DNA of 64,000 bases, from assembly GCA_030248195.1 (NCBI GenBank), contig JASAND010024236.1, positions 1 to 64,000 of the forward strand. Direction: 5' to 3'. Shown here piece by piece: positions 43,978 to 63,896 of this stretch. The stretch is from Trissonchulus latispiculum (Eukaryota > Nematoda > Enoplea > Enoplida > Ironidae). Both the position numbers and the translations under genes were made by a program. Numbering within the stretch: position 1 is the first letter of the stretch; every line of letters starts with the position of its first letter. The notes beneath the pieces are model-generated. The model worked only from the letters and a program-made list of their open reading frames with translations, made no database searches and was not told where the DNA came from.

Positions 43978-44944
43978 GGGGAGGGGTAGGGCGGGTAGGG
44001 GGCTGCCCCCTGGTCCTCGGTTCTGGTGGGGGTTTCACGTCGGAATCCTCTTCGATGGCCTCCACAATTCGCAGGAATTCTGTATAAACTCCCGGATGGT
44101 GTTGGTACAGAAAAACCCACATCTCCCGGGTCAAATGACGTACCTGTTGGGCTAGGATCGACTTACTAACCTGTTTATCGAAACATTCAAAAGGGGTTTT
44201 ATGAGTGGGAGGGGCCCATCCAGGGCACGCCGGGACTTTGGGACAAAAACCCGGAACGGATTTTAGTTTGGGCTGGGGCTTTCCAGACGGCGGTTCCAGG
44301 GGGGGGGGTGTGATTGGGGGGGGGGGGGGTGGGGCCGAATCCGCCGAATTTCCTGAGGTAGAGGGATAGGACTCATGTGAGGCCAAAGAGGGCGTTTTGT
44401 CCTCATAATTCTGGCGGTTTCGCAGGTTACCCGACTTGTCCCGAATCAAGCCGGATAAGGGGGAAGCCAGGCATCAGTGCTGGCTAGACCGGCGATTTTG
44501 GCGTTTTTGAGCTCCCTCCGAGGTAGCTCTGGGTCGGATAAAGGGGGGCATGGATTTTCTGGACCACGGTGGGGCCGTCTCCGAACCAGTAAGGCGGCCG
44601 AAAACGGGGTTTTTGGGGTCAGGGGCATCGCCGGTCAGCCGGGCCAGCTGCTCCTGGTATTTCTTTCACTGGGCCCGGGTACGTAACTTGTCTTCTTCGC
44701 TTGGGTCGGAACCATCCAGGTGAACCGTCGAGTCGTGATGGGAGGGGCTACCCCTACCTCCATCCTGAGGGAAATCCGGCGGGGGTCGTAGGTGGTCCTC
44801 GGCACTCAACCCAGACCCGAGGCGAATGTGGACGGAAGATCCGGGCTCCCCAGAACTTCCGGCAACGGCCCCACGGCCAGGAGGAGGAGGGGGGGGGGTC
44901 AGGGGATCGGGGTACTCTGGGTTTACTGTCAACGGGGTCGTCAT
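43844..44944 (-). CDS. Gag N-terminal region of giant retrotransposon
   Basis: Three overlapping pieces (44666-44944, 44446-44628, 43844-44449) in shifting frames start MTTPLTVNPEYPDPL with a Pro run. The later part has a structured segment (FECFDKQVSKSILAQQVRHL, then WVFLYQHHPGVYTEFLRIVE) before acidic, Ser-rich sequence. A frameshift near 43900 leads into capsid. Matrix-like role by position only. Confidence 0.6.
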
Positions 44945-45951
44945 CAGGGGGGGCGATTATCCATTATAAACACAAGAAGAAAAACGCAACACACCAAGTT
45001 AGTTATATACGTATATCAAAATTTTGGGCAGCACTTCGGGACGATAGGGACTTTCTGGGCACAATATACGTATATAACTAAAAATCAGGGTTTTTCCAGG
45101 CCAGGGACACGAAACTCCGGTCACACGTACGTACTTCGGGGCAAAAATCAGGATTTGGGTCGAATCTCCAAATGCCGCAGGCCCCGAAATCCAACAGAAA
45201 AATTTCCAAAATTTTAATTTCCCTCCCAAAAAATTTTATGGGTTGGGGGAGGGGGGGTTGGTTGGGATAATTTCGGGGGGCAAGGAGTTGCTGGTTATAA
45301 TAAGGATGGGTTACCACTTGGACTACCCCAAGTGATATTAAGTTCAAGAGTTGGGCGACCCAACTATAGTAATAAAATTTAAAAAGGAAAGGAAGAAAAG
45401 AACACGAGTACTATGCAAACACCAAAATAGACGGTGTATAGAAAAACACACGCCACTAGGCAGCACAGGGCAAAATGAAACTAATAAAATTCACCGAGTG
45501 ACTGAAAGGAAGTCAGGCGTCTGATTGGGACTCCAAGCGATGCGTGGGCGGCACTTCAAAAGGCCCAGGACGGAGTCAGGCACCTGATAACGGCGTAAGC
45601 GATGCGGGGGCGGGCCAAAAAATTTAATACAAAGGTTTGCACTTGGAATTGACGTCAATGCAAACCCGAGGAAGGCCAGCAAACACTGTCAATTGCCACT
45701 ATGGATATGTAGACACAGAAAGAAAGACAGGGCCAGCCCAGTCAAACAATATCTGGGGGGAACTTTACTGATAATAGGTATAAGGGGGAGAAATTCTTGG
45801 GGTGGGGGGCTCTAACAAAATTTTTCAAACTAGGGGGAGGTATCAAAAATTGATAAAAGGTAAAATTTAGGGGAGGGGGAAAACAAGAAAAATATTTGGG
45901 GGGAAATTTGGGGGAGGGAAAAAGAAATAGAGCCTAGGCCGGGCAGCCTAA
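44945..45951 (-). other. 5' leader of giant retrotransposon
   Basis: About 1 kb between 5' LTR and the first gag start codon. The bases next to the LTR (coding strand) read ttaggctgcccgg; I see no standard TGG-type primer-binding site there. No frame of note. Confidence 0.5.
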
Positions 45952-46873
45952 TGTAAAATATGGGTAGAGCTAGGGAATTAAACCACAGAGCTCACACACC
46001 AAATTTTACGTGGAGCTGAGCGCAACGAACGCTGACCGACGACTGCGGGTGGAGATCTTTAGTCCAGGCGGCTCTTACCCACCGACTTGCCTCGCCAAGT
46101 TGAACTGACAAAATTTGGGGGACGCCAACGGGGCGCCTAGCAGAAACGGGGGACACGCGCGCACACGAAATTTAGGCTCAGTTAGGGACAAACTCAGGGC
46201 TACTTCCAGAGCGCTACCTAGCTAACAAAAGAGATTAGAACTAGTTAATTAGATTAAATAAATTAAGTTAAATAAGAGCAAAGACAACTGGCTAATTTAC
46301 TGGGATTCCCACAGGGGAAGTATAACAAGAAAATCCCTTCTGGGCTACCCAGAGGGGGACAAGCAAGACAGCGGGCAACCCGCAAGGCAAACTACAACAA
46401 TGGTACAAAACGGAGGATACAGTACAGCAAAGGGGGAACCAGCAATTATAGAAGGTAGGAGAGGAAATAACCAAATAGGGGAGGGATGGTTAGCTAGTAA
46501 ATATAGACCCGGGGGAGCGGGGACAACACCGCAAAACAGGAAGGGGAAAGGGAGGGGAGAGTTAAGAGTTAGACAAAAATTAAGTTGAAAAGGGTTAGGG
46601 GTTAAGTTTACGCTCACAAAATAGGGAAATTAAAGGTTTTTACACAATATTTGGAATATGAGCATAAAGTTAGCACTGCACATTATTTTAAAAGGGGATT
46701 TTTACATACAGAATAACACACAATCATCGGGCTTCCCAACAATTATAACAACATAATATTTAAGGGGAATTTGGGGGATTTTTAGAGAGTTTTAGGGAAA
46801 ACTATGAAAGTAATGGATTAAAAGGGACTTGGAAAGGGGGTGATAGCGGGGGGATGCTATTACCCACATTACA
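45952..46873 (-). repeat. 5' LTR of giant retrotransposon
   Basis: This 922-bp LTR is similar to the other one along its whole length except the block missing here. It begins TGTAATGTGGG and ends TTTTACA on the coding strand. It drives transcription on the minus strand. Confidence 0.9.
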
Positions 46874-46877
46874 GTAG
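46874..46877. repeat. Target-site duplication of giant retrotransposon, right
   Basis: gtag, identical to 25089-25092. Confidence 0.75.
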
Positions 46878-48811
46878 TGTCAACTTAAAAGGTCTCCTAA
46901 AATCGAAAGCTGTGTATACTTTTATTCAGCAAATGGTTTGTTTTCTCTACTTCCAACATTTCACGAACAGTATTTATCACAATTTTTTCTGGTTTGCATT
47001 AATCGGTTTATCGAAATCAAACAACAACACGCAAGACACTTTATTCCTTGAGTGAGGATTTTTATCCGTCAGGTCCGATTATAATAATCTCTCGACTTAG
47101 AATAATTTCAAGTTAGAATTCAAAACTAATGATTTATTGGATTAAAATATTAGGTATAAATTTAAACACTAAGCAATCAAGTTCCACTCTAATAACTGTT
47201 TAAATAAAAAAGTACAAATCAACCTACTTGATGAGCATTCGATTTTTGTCGCGTAGAAGGATGACTCTTGTTGAGACAAACAGTTGAAGATCCTTTTATA
47301 GCTTTGCTCCAGGCGTCGGATATTTGGAATGCTATCCAATACGATGTCCACAAAATTTCAAATTCAAAAAGGATTATGTGGGCAAAAATAATTTTTCCAG
47401 TGAATTCGACTGCATTCCCAGACCAACGGAATGTAGCAGCAGATGTGCACGCTCCTACATGAAATCCGTGAAAACAAAAATTATTTCTTTATCGTCTGAT
47501 AAGCTGATTACTCGGAAATCCACTCGGAAATTTCGTCTGCTGTAGGCATTTAGCTGGAATGAAATCATTTTGACTTAGGGTTTTTTCAAAATCGGACCTG
47601 TGTAAATTTTAATCTCAGTGTTCACACAACGATACTCTGTTCCGGGGTAGTGGGGGGGAGGTTCCCTATATGCTCCCTATGTGTATCTGAAATGTACACA
47701 AGTCCACCCGCTCCAGGTCACGATAGTAGCTGATAAACTGCACCCTCACAGAACTAACGACTACCTTGTCCTCTGCTAAGAGGAGGACCTGCTAAATTTG
47801 GTAAAAGCTTTTAACCTCTGACGAATTTAAAGAGAGAAAACTTTGACAGATTCGGTTTGGACAAAAACGGTGCAAATTGACAAGAACCGGCAATGTTAGA
47901 GATACATTGAGAAAGCATTTTACAAACGGACAGTGAAAGAGTTAATAGATGGTGGAAAGCTAGCTTCGCTTCAGACAGGAGTTTTGGAAGAACAGCCAAA
48001 CCCAACTCCAAATCCCCAGATGCAGTCCGAAATAACAAAGGTGCGACCCTAAGCCAAATCAGGTGGCTCTCAGAAAGTCTAAAGCACGGAAATCTACGAT
48101 GAGAATCGCTGAAACCGGCAAAGCGCCGTAATTTTAAGACAGAGTCTTACGCACTTTGGCAAGGCAAAGAACCAGGCAGATCCGGATAGAGCAGCGGAGA
48201 AAGAACCAGGGAAGGGGCCAGAGGTGATATAAGGATACACTCACACTGGAAGGTCAGCAGGAAGAACCGGGCGACACTGATATCCTTATTGCAGTGCAGA
48301 AGAGGCCGGGATCAGTAGATCACGGCAGAGACTGAATGACCGGGATCCGAAGAGAATCACGGCAGGTAAGGACCAAAAGACACAGCGCAGACAGAGAGCA
48401 GCAGAGGCAGAGCCCGAAGGCGGCTCGATCTAGAACTGAATCAAATGGGTTAAAACCTTATCGGTTTTAATATTAACTGGATTTCGTAGGGACAAGAAGT
48501 TTGCAGAGAATAAAACTTTGAAATAAATTTTAGCTATAAAATCAGACTGAGGTTTTAGATACAGAACGCAAAAACTTGAGGCGAAATTTACACACAAAAA
48601 ATTTACACGGCAGCCAAAACCCAAATTCGACTTCAAACTTAGGTTTTTTCTCCGTGCCTCTGCTTTTTTGGTGCCTCTACTTTTGAAACTAATTTAATTT
48701 TCCGTTGTTCCGTTTTTCCGCTCATCACGAATCTAAAGAAAACTCGTTGTTTCAAGCCCGCTTCACGATGAAGTGCTTTGTGCTTTGCGCCTTTGTCTAA
48801 TGTGTTTTGTG
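46878..48811. other. Stretch right of the giant retrotransposon; one cysteine-rich frame
   Basis: A plus-strand frame at 47324-47545 reads MECYPIRCPQNFKFKKDYVG and then FDCIPRPTECSSRC, a cysteine spacing similar in style to the exon-like segments in the palindrome. It could be an exon of a secreted protein, but splice sites are not convincing. From about 47810 to 48430 the sequence is purine-rich with no stable frame; I do not recognise it. Confidence 0.3.
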
Positions 48812-48819
48812 CTTTGTGC

Positions 48820-49539
48820 CAGTGATGGAACCGGGCCACTTAGGCTTGACTCGGTGACCCGGTGACCCGGTTTTCCAGAAAATTCCAAAATTTGCAAAAA
48901 TTTTTGATTTTGCCTAAGAAAGCTATATTTTTGGCTTCCATGTTCCATCACCACCCCGAAAAGAATAACTATGACATACATAATGTTTGCTCTAGGCTTT
49001 TTAAAATGAATTTAATAGTAGCTGTAGCATTTTCCAATTTTATGCAGAAATGAGTTGCAAAACCAATAATTTATCCGTCTGCGAAATTTTGCAGGATCTA
49101 ATATATATATGAGTACTTGTCCAAAAACCCGATGTACTTTAAAAATTTGGTATTTATTATGTATTGCGTTAAATTAAATTAAATTGTTCACTTATCTTCA
49201 ACACTCAGCTTGGTTGCAAAAATAATCTGTATAATAAATAATATATAGTACTAAATAGATTTATGCAATATTCATAAAACTGATAAAACTAAACAATAAT
49301 TTTCCAGAGACAGACAGATTCAAATAACCTCAAGCTGCTAAAATGCTCAAGACTAAACTATAGAAAAAGCAAATTAATATTGGACATTGAGCAAAAATTT
49401 ATGCTAAAATTTTAGCTGGGTAAGCCAAAAATTTCTAAAATTTGAGGTAAATTCAGAAAACCGGGTCAGGACGGGTCGAAGCTCTTTACCCGGTCCAAAA
49501 AGTGATCCTAACTGACCCGGTGACCCGGTTCCATCTCTG
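48820..49539. mobile_element. hAT-type non-autonomous element with GACCCGGT arrays
   Basis: Termini are CAGTGATGGAACCGGG and CCCGGTTCCATCTCTG, with the 8-bp duplication ctttgtgc at 48812-48819 and 49540-49547. The duplication lies in a ctttgtg-repeat context, so its exact edge could slip, but the termini fit. Subterminal gacccggt repeats are present. No transposase. Confidence 0.85.
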
Positions 49540-49828
49540 CTTTGTGCTTTGTGCTCAGGGTCAGGAGACAAAAAACAAATGATTCATGATGAGAAAGCAC
49601 AATATTAAAACTTAAAAGCACAGGTCACGGAAGCAAGTTTGTAGGGTATTCGAAATTTTGATGCTTTAAATACGTTAAAAAGATAAATTTATCGACTTTT
49701 AATATAATTTAATTTAATAATAATAATAACGATCATTAGTAATAATTAAAAAATTCAAATTAACTTGATTAATTAAATTTATGCATGAAATGTGAAATTT
49801 ATTTACGATAGCTAACTTATGATAATAC

Positions 49829-50546
49829 TTAAGGGGGTGTCCATTTTTGGGTCATTTTTTCGACTATCTCCGATCTCGCTTAGTTTCACATATATTAATC
49901 TCCAAATGGTATATTTTAATGAGTTTTAAAATTAAAGTCTTAACTCTTATGATTGGTGTGTAATTTCACCTCAACGTTGAGATTTCATGTGTTAAACATT
50001 ATATAAAAGTTGTCATTTTCGCGTGCGCCAAAAACTCTCCCCACAAACGTTGATGAATCTAGACAAATTATACATTAAAATAACGCTAAAATGTTCAGCT
50101 GCGGTACCCTGGAATTAGAATTTTATTTTAGGCATTTAAATTATTTTATGAATTTTTAAAGGATTAAAATTTGAATTGATGCTCGAGTCGTGTTAAATTT
50201 TAATCCTTCAAAAATTAATTAAAAATGTTAAAGGCCCAATTTAAAATTCTAGTTCCAGGGTGCCGTAGTTTAAGTATTTTAGCGTTATTTTAATGTATAA
50301 TTTGTCCAGATTCATCAACGTTTGTCGGAAGTTTTTTTGACGCACGCGGAAAAATGACAACTTTCTATATTTCCTATGTTTAACACATGAAATCTCAACT
50401 TTGAGGTGAAATTAATTAACGATGGTAAAAGTTATGACTTCAATTTTAAAAACTCGTTAAAATATACCATTCAGACAATAAAATATGTGAAAATCAGCGA
50501 GATCGGAGAAAGTCGAAAAACTGACCAAGAAAATGGACCCCCTTAA
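49829..50546. mobile_element. Palindromic TTAA-flanked element
   Basis: It begins TTAAGGGGGTGTCCATTT and ends AAATGGACCCCCTTAA. The halves are inverted copies for about 350 bp each (for example atctcaac and gtgttaaacat stretches). No coding capacity. TTAA flanks suggest a piggyBac-like mobiliser. Confidence 0.88.
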
Positions 50547-53500
50547 GGTGTCAAAAATTAAATATTTGATTTTTGTCGTGTTTCGTCCAAATAATTTATG
50601 ATTTTTGTCCTGTTTCGCCCAAATAAGTTTGAATTCTACATTGGGAATACTATAGTGCTCATGTGACGTCCAGTTTCAGCTTTCGACCAATCAACATAGA
50701 ATAAGGCCTGCTTTGATTGGAAAGCACTGAAAGCACAACTCAGAACGTTTGACACTGTCAATAATTAATTCATTACTTCATTAATAGCACTGAAATAAAC
50801 TGTGTTGGTACAGTGGGTTAGAATTAATTTTAACCTCTGTGTCCCTTAACCTGCTGTGCCCAGAGTTTAACTAGATGACAACCTTAACCTTAACCGTTAT
50901 TTGGGGAAAACAAGTCGTTAAATTAGAGTTGGCAAATGGGACGGGCTCTCTGTTCCTTTCCATCTCATTCCACCAGATTTTCTGTAACCGTCTCACCGAC
51001 ACAATGCATTACACTTGTACTGGGTCTAACTGTGAGCTATGTACATACAAATAGGTATTAACAATTATAACATCTCTTGCAAATCCCGGTTGAAAAATGG
51101 TCCATGAAGATCTTGCAGCAAACGAATGTAGGATATTATATTATAGATAGCCAAGTGACAATGGATTAATTAGTATAAGTCCTTGCGCAACATTTGCCTA
51201 GAATATGCGCATCAGCGCAACAATAAATCATCTTATTCAACTATTCAACAAATTCAACAGAAAGTTTGTTAATTTATAGGTTTGAATGATCAAGATAACT
51301 GTAGTGACCGATTCATGCTCCAAATAGCAGCGGAGAATGAAGAAACCGTTAAAAACGGATTTTTGCTGGATTATGCTTGCTTAGGTAATAAAAGTTAGGG
51401 TCTCTAAGTTTATCCCCCCCAAACTATTATTATATCAAAACGGAGCTTAACATTTTCTCTTTCTAATGAGTGCAATGAAACTAACTTCACTTTTCGGAAA
51501 CTATTTTACCGCATTTTTGAAGTACATTAACATTAATTTTCCAGATTTTTTGCAGACGACAGTAAATTTTTTCGTGAGGCATCGGCTACATCATTCGATT
51601 CCACTAGCAAATAGCTGGGGACACTTTTTTAATTATCATGAAATCGATTTCGTTATGAAGAAATTAGCTAAAATGTTTGCGCAACCTGGATTTTGCCTAC
51701 TTTTCCCGATTTTGGCAAGTGGCCACTTTAGCTAGAATGCAGCAATCGGAGCAACTAAAAAAGGGTCCCTGGGTATTTTTGTGTAAAAGACGTCCACTAA
51801 GTGGCATCCCTCTAGCTTGCACAGTAAATGCTCCACAATCGCTGGGAAAAATTTGGACATGTTTTTGGAAAAACTACATTTTTTTGTGCTAACAGCTCAC
51901 GGGATAGCAGTTGAAAGATTATCATGCCTAGGATAATTGGCCTCGACGAGACCTTCAAATCGACACCCTTAGTTTAATTTTACGGCTTGTCTAGCTCAAG
52001 AAATCGTGGATTATTTGATTTCTGCAAAAATGACAAGTTTTCAATGCCAAAATAAGAAACTCGGCTATATCTCACAATAAAGAAGAGCTAGAAAGTTACT
52101 TCCAAAAGCAAAAATGTAGAGCGCAACGAGTTCTTTGAAATGAGTATAATCATAACTATGCAGTTGCTGCTCAACTGTCAAAAATTAGCAAAAACCGTCC
52201 TGAACGGAAATCTCGAAATTTTGAAGCGGGATTGCGCGGAGGGTGTTAGAACCCCAATCGAACTTATTTTGGAAAGTTTCATCAAATTTCATCTTGGTTC
52301 GAGCCGTTAACCAACAATATGTGCCCAAAAGCAATCACCACCTTAAGCTTAACTTTTTATAACAACCTTAGCTTTACATCCGCATTTCCGATTATACAGC
52401 CGGGAACAAGAAACGGGAAATTGTCCGACGGAGCATGTACCAGTCTTAGCAGTTTGCCAGATATTATATAATATTCTGATCGAGGTTGTATACTCTCTTC
52501 TGGCTTCTCTTTCCTGCGGACATTTTGTGTGTAGTTGACTTACGTAAGTATGCGATCCATTCCTTATTATTTTTGATAACTTCCGCACCCTATAATGGAG
52601 TCGTAAAAACCTGATTCTAGTCTTTAGTCAAATAACTGAACGTTACCAACTTGGTAGTACAACTTCCAAATACACCATGGGAACTACATGGAACCAACCT
52701 CCTGCATAGCACTTTCTCTCAAGCTAAATTACTACTAGACCTATTAAGCTAACCAACTAATTTTGAAGCAGATTTAATTTGAAATTAAAATAGCTGAATA
52801 TGGGCCAAATCATAAGTCAATTCTATGACCACTAAAATAAAAGCAATGTTGAATAACATACTCTCATAAAACCAGTACAAAGATTGGTATACTAGTCAAC
52901 CACAAAACCTTAATACAAAATGTTTTAGATGATACCAGAAAAAATTGTTTAAATCTAAATTGTTTATATATAAAAACAATGAACAAGTTTCCTTTAATTA
53001 CTGAAATCGATGTGTCGATAAATCCCGTTCCGTGAACGTTATCATCATGTGACGGACACATAAAAACGCACGTACAGACTGACAGAGAGTGACTACAATT
53101 AAACACAACTAACACCACAAGGTGGAATGTGCCTTTACGAAACACGTACGAACGAACTTACGACAACACATTTAGAGTACGTATACATATACCGACTAAC
53201 GCTAAGTTTATAATAATGACGACGCACTAGTACAACAACTTCATAGTGAACAAAGCAATTAATACCAAACTAAAACCAAAGTTGCTGAAAAGGCCAAACT
53301 TTTTCCTTCCTGATACGATTTTCATCAAATATTGCATTAATCTAATTTCCAGACTGTACTAGCAATGTGTCCAGGTCAGTAGAAAAACGCCAAACCAGGA
53401 TTTGATGCGAGGACTTCTTACGTAACAAAATCAATCCCCGGAAAACAGTTAAGATTTGTGAAATATATGGTAAACGAAGTTTACAGCTGTGGAATCAAAA

Positions 53501-55717
53501 TATCAAGTTTCAACCTTTCACGACAAATCAAGAACAACCTGTAGACAAAAATGTCTGTCAAGTTGCAAGGAAACGAGTTCAGAAAAAACAAATTTTCAAG
53601 ACAGGTTTAAAGTACGCACTGAAGTATTCCATACGCACTATAGCCCGTGCCAAGAAATGCATTCACATGAAAATGCATCTACACACATCTTAAAAAAACA
53701 CATAAGCTCATAACAGTGACAGGCTAAGCTGAATTGATCAGAACAAGATCATGAACACAAAAATTTCAAATTTGCAAAAACAAGAATTTTCTTTTCAAAT
53801 CTTACATTTTAGACATTTATTGCAATATTGAAATTCTAAATTGTCTACATCACACCATCGTACTAATTCTTATCAAAAATTGATCCACTCTGGTAAAGAC
53901 AAATTTAAATTCAGTTATATATCGCGAAATTATATACAAAAATATTTGCTATCCACAGACTAATTTTTCATTAACGCTTATACTATGAACTTAACAAGAA
54001 AATTCTAATTCATAGGGTAATTAATGTAATAAATTAGTATATATACTAATTTGTGCACATGTATAAATTAAAACATTTTCAGTACATGTTCAAATAAAAC
54101 TGTGACTGTTATCTAACATCAATCATAAACAAGTATACGTATATTATTATGTATGCAGTATACCCTATAACTTATCTTCTATATAAATGACAGAAAATAA
54201 GCATTGAACACGACGACTATATAAGAATAAATGCTATATTATATGTACACATTACAACATAGAATCATCAAAATAAATTTGATAAGATAAAAAATCAAAA
54301 CTGCAAAATGTACTTCAACTTCGTTCAAAAACTTTAAAACCATTTATAATACCAAATCATAACCAATCCACCCCACGTCTTAAATCGTAACAGCATATTT
54401 TTATTGTTAATGAAAGTAACCGCAGGCAAACATTAACTTTTAACTCTTGACAAATAATAAACAGCTTGAAAATACTGCATTTTATTTTAAAAATCAAGAC
54501 CTATATTCCCGGCCCTTCCCCCAACGAAGTAAGCCTACAAAAACGGAACAACTTAGAGCAGAGTTACAACCAAGCCATAAAAACAGAGCTGCCCCCAAAA
54601 CAAGCACATTTTTTTCATAATTAAATGATAATAATTTACGATAATAATAATAAGGATTAAAATTATAAAAAATCATCCGATAAATGATAACTATGTATAA
54701 ATATAAAAATTACGCAGCCTACCTATAAAACCTTCACCGTTTAGGCCCCAATTAGAATCTTAAAAATAAATAGAAAAATTAATATAAACAATAGTGCATG
54801 ACCAATGCATATTAATTAACTGATCAAAAAATCTAAACCCAACAGATTTTTAACTTATACTCGACTTTCAAATAAATGTATGCACAAAACTACAGTAAAA
54901 ATCTCTTCACGCTAAAAGCTGCAGGTATATAACCAGCTGATGCTTCAAAGAAAAAGAAAAATTTGAAAAATTACAAGATTCAAATTTCAAAATCAAAAAT
55001 ACCGCTAACAGCATACAACACAAAATACATATACATTTACCTAGGTGGACACATTTAACCTAACATAGAACGAACGTATGTATCACAAGACAAACACCAC
55101 TAAACTGAAAACCGCACACCTACAAATTGAACGAAACCAAATCAAATCCAGAAACCCGGGGAATCAAATCTGTTCAGAATATTGAAAATTTAATTCTAAT
55201 AGGAGATTCGTTTTCAATGTCAAATTCAACTGGCAGGCTTTCGGCAAACAGCGGCCGGTCATCGGGCAGTTTTGGACAGGACCTGGCGAAAAAGCAAGAT
55301 TACAACAAATTAGCTTGCCAGACTTTTCTCATGCCGACAACAACAACAACAAACACAGACAAAAGCAAAACAAATTAGGCAAAACAAATAAAATAGCCCA
55401 TTTAACAACACCAAGCAACCATCTCGCAGACAACTTAATATCTCCAATTGTAGGCCAGCAAAACTCAGCAAGCACAAAGAAAGAGGACAACGGGTATCTA
55501 ACTCAGATTATAATATCTAACTCAGATTCGCGTCTCTGTTAAGTTTAACCACAGGTGTACAGAAAACATTTTGTGGTTGGACAAAACAAACATTTTTTCA
55601 ACACGAACAGAATTTCGTCTGCCCGGCAAAACTTAAAAATACAGCAAAAAAGAAACGAAAAATCCCAGCCGCCGCCTGCCAAAAATACCCAAAAAAGGTC
55701 AGAAACACAAGCCAGTC
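50547..55717. other. Gene-poor AT-rich stretch
   Basis: No recognisable exons or repeats with defined ends. It lies downstream of the FRMD-type gene and should contain its 3' untranslated region next to 55717. A minus-strand AATAAA candidate lies near 54482, but it is far from the stop codon and not trusted. Confidence 0.4.
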
Positions 55718-62943
<7,226 letters not shown>

Positions 62944-63088
62944 CTGAAACGTCAAAACAAAACAGTGATATGCATAAAACCGACAAGAAACGTTACAACT
63001 AGCACTAGTTAGTTAGTTTAGCAGCACTGAAAATTTGGAAATTGATGTGAATACGTACATACGTACATCTCGTACGAACAATAATAAT

Positions 63089-63293
63089 ACAAGAAATAAA
63101 AATGCTCCTAAAGAGCAAAGAAAGGAATATGAGTCAACATGGAACATGTAAAATGCTAAATATTGCCGGTTGTAAATTAAGAATAAGACAAGCATGTAAA
63201 ATGCTAATATGAGTCTGGTGAGGTTGGAAAGTGCAGAAGACAAGTTTGTACACGCACCAATATGAGTGCATGCCAAATAGACTCATATTGGCA
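63089..63293 (+). repeat. 205-bp inverted repeat, left arm
   Basis: Inverted match to 63692-63896, separated by about 400 bp. The outer edges read acaagaaataaaaa and the inner edges actcatattggca. It lies upstream of exon a of the FRMD-type gene, in its intron or promoter side. Confidence 0.9.
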
Positions 63294-63691
63294 CTATTAG
63301 TATTCTGAAGGCAAGTGTTTGCGAATTTCGGTTATATATCACTCACGTAATGTCAGCAAGACGAGACAGGGTAGTTTTAGGGTGGATGACAGGATGCTAC
63401 ACAGGTTACGCACGTATATATGTCACGAAAGTTAACATCAGATTTAACTTTGAGTCTGTGAATACATGAGTTATACAAACGCTTATTAAAAATGTTATAT
63501 ATATCCGTCCGTCGGCGCATTGTTGACTAACAGCGGTTTAACAGTTTCCTAAGGAGAAAAGTTGACAATGTTGACCATGGTTGGGATATCCATGTGACGT
63601 CAATAACGCTACTTATTCGTCTTAACTCCTGCGTAGAAATATATCCATTAGAATTCCGCAATGGATGCATGCATTATTGTTTTTTAAGGCA

Positions 63692-63896
63692 TGCCAATAT
63701 GAGTCTATTTGGCATGCGTTCATATTGGTGCGTGTACAAACTTGTCTTCTGCACTTTCCAACCTCACCAGACTCATATTAGCATTTTACATGCTTGTCTT
63801 ATTCTTAATTTACAACCGGCAATATTTAGCATTTTACATGTTCCATGTTGACTCATATTCCTTTCTTTGCTCTTTAGGAGCATTTTTATTTCTTGT
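63692..63896 (-). repeat. 205-bp inverted repeat, right arm
   Basis: Mirror of 63089-63293. The 398-bp spacer between the arms has no recognised content. Could be a foldback transposon whose target duplication is not evident. Confidence 0.9.

Larger units (their letters stand above)
25093..46873 (-). mobile_element. Giant Ty3/Gypsy-type LTR retrotransposon (21.8 kb)
   Basis: Direct LTRs at both ends begin TGTAAAATATGGG and end CCCACATTACA (plus-strand view), with 4-bp gtag duplications outside. Coding runs on the minus strand in the order gag, protease, RT-RNase H, integrase with GPY/F motif, the Ty3/Gypsy order. Without the two later insertions (1461 and about 1006 bp) it is about 19.3 kb, far larger than the usual 5-10 kb for animal Gypsy elements. 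The excess comes from a long gag-protease linker and about 5 kb of extra coding sequence after integrase. The coding strand is C-rich and G-poor. Frameshifts show that this copy is not active, but long open stretches and similar LTRs suggest a fairly recent insertion. Confidence 0.9.

Noticed and set aside
50900..52346. Possible TTAA-flanked element ending caccaccTTAAg near 52343
   Set aside because: No matching inverted start could be found upstream and the interior does not resemble the 20954/25766 family.
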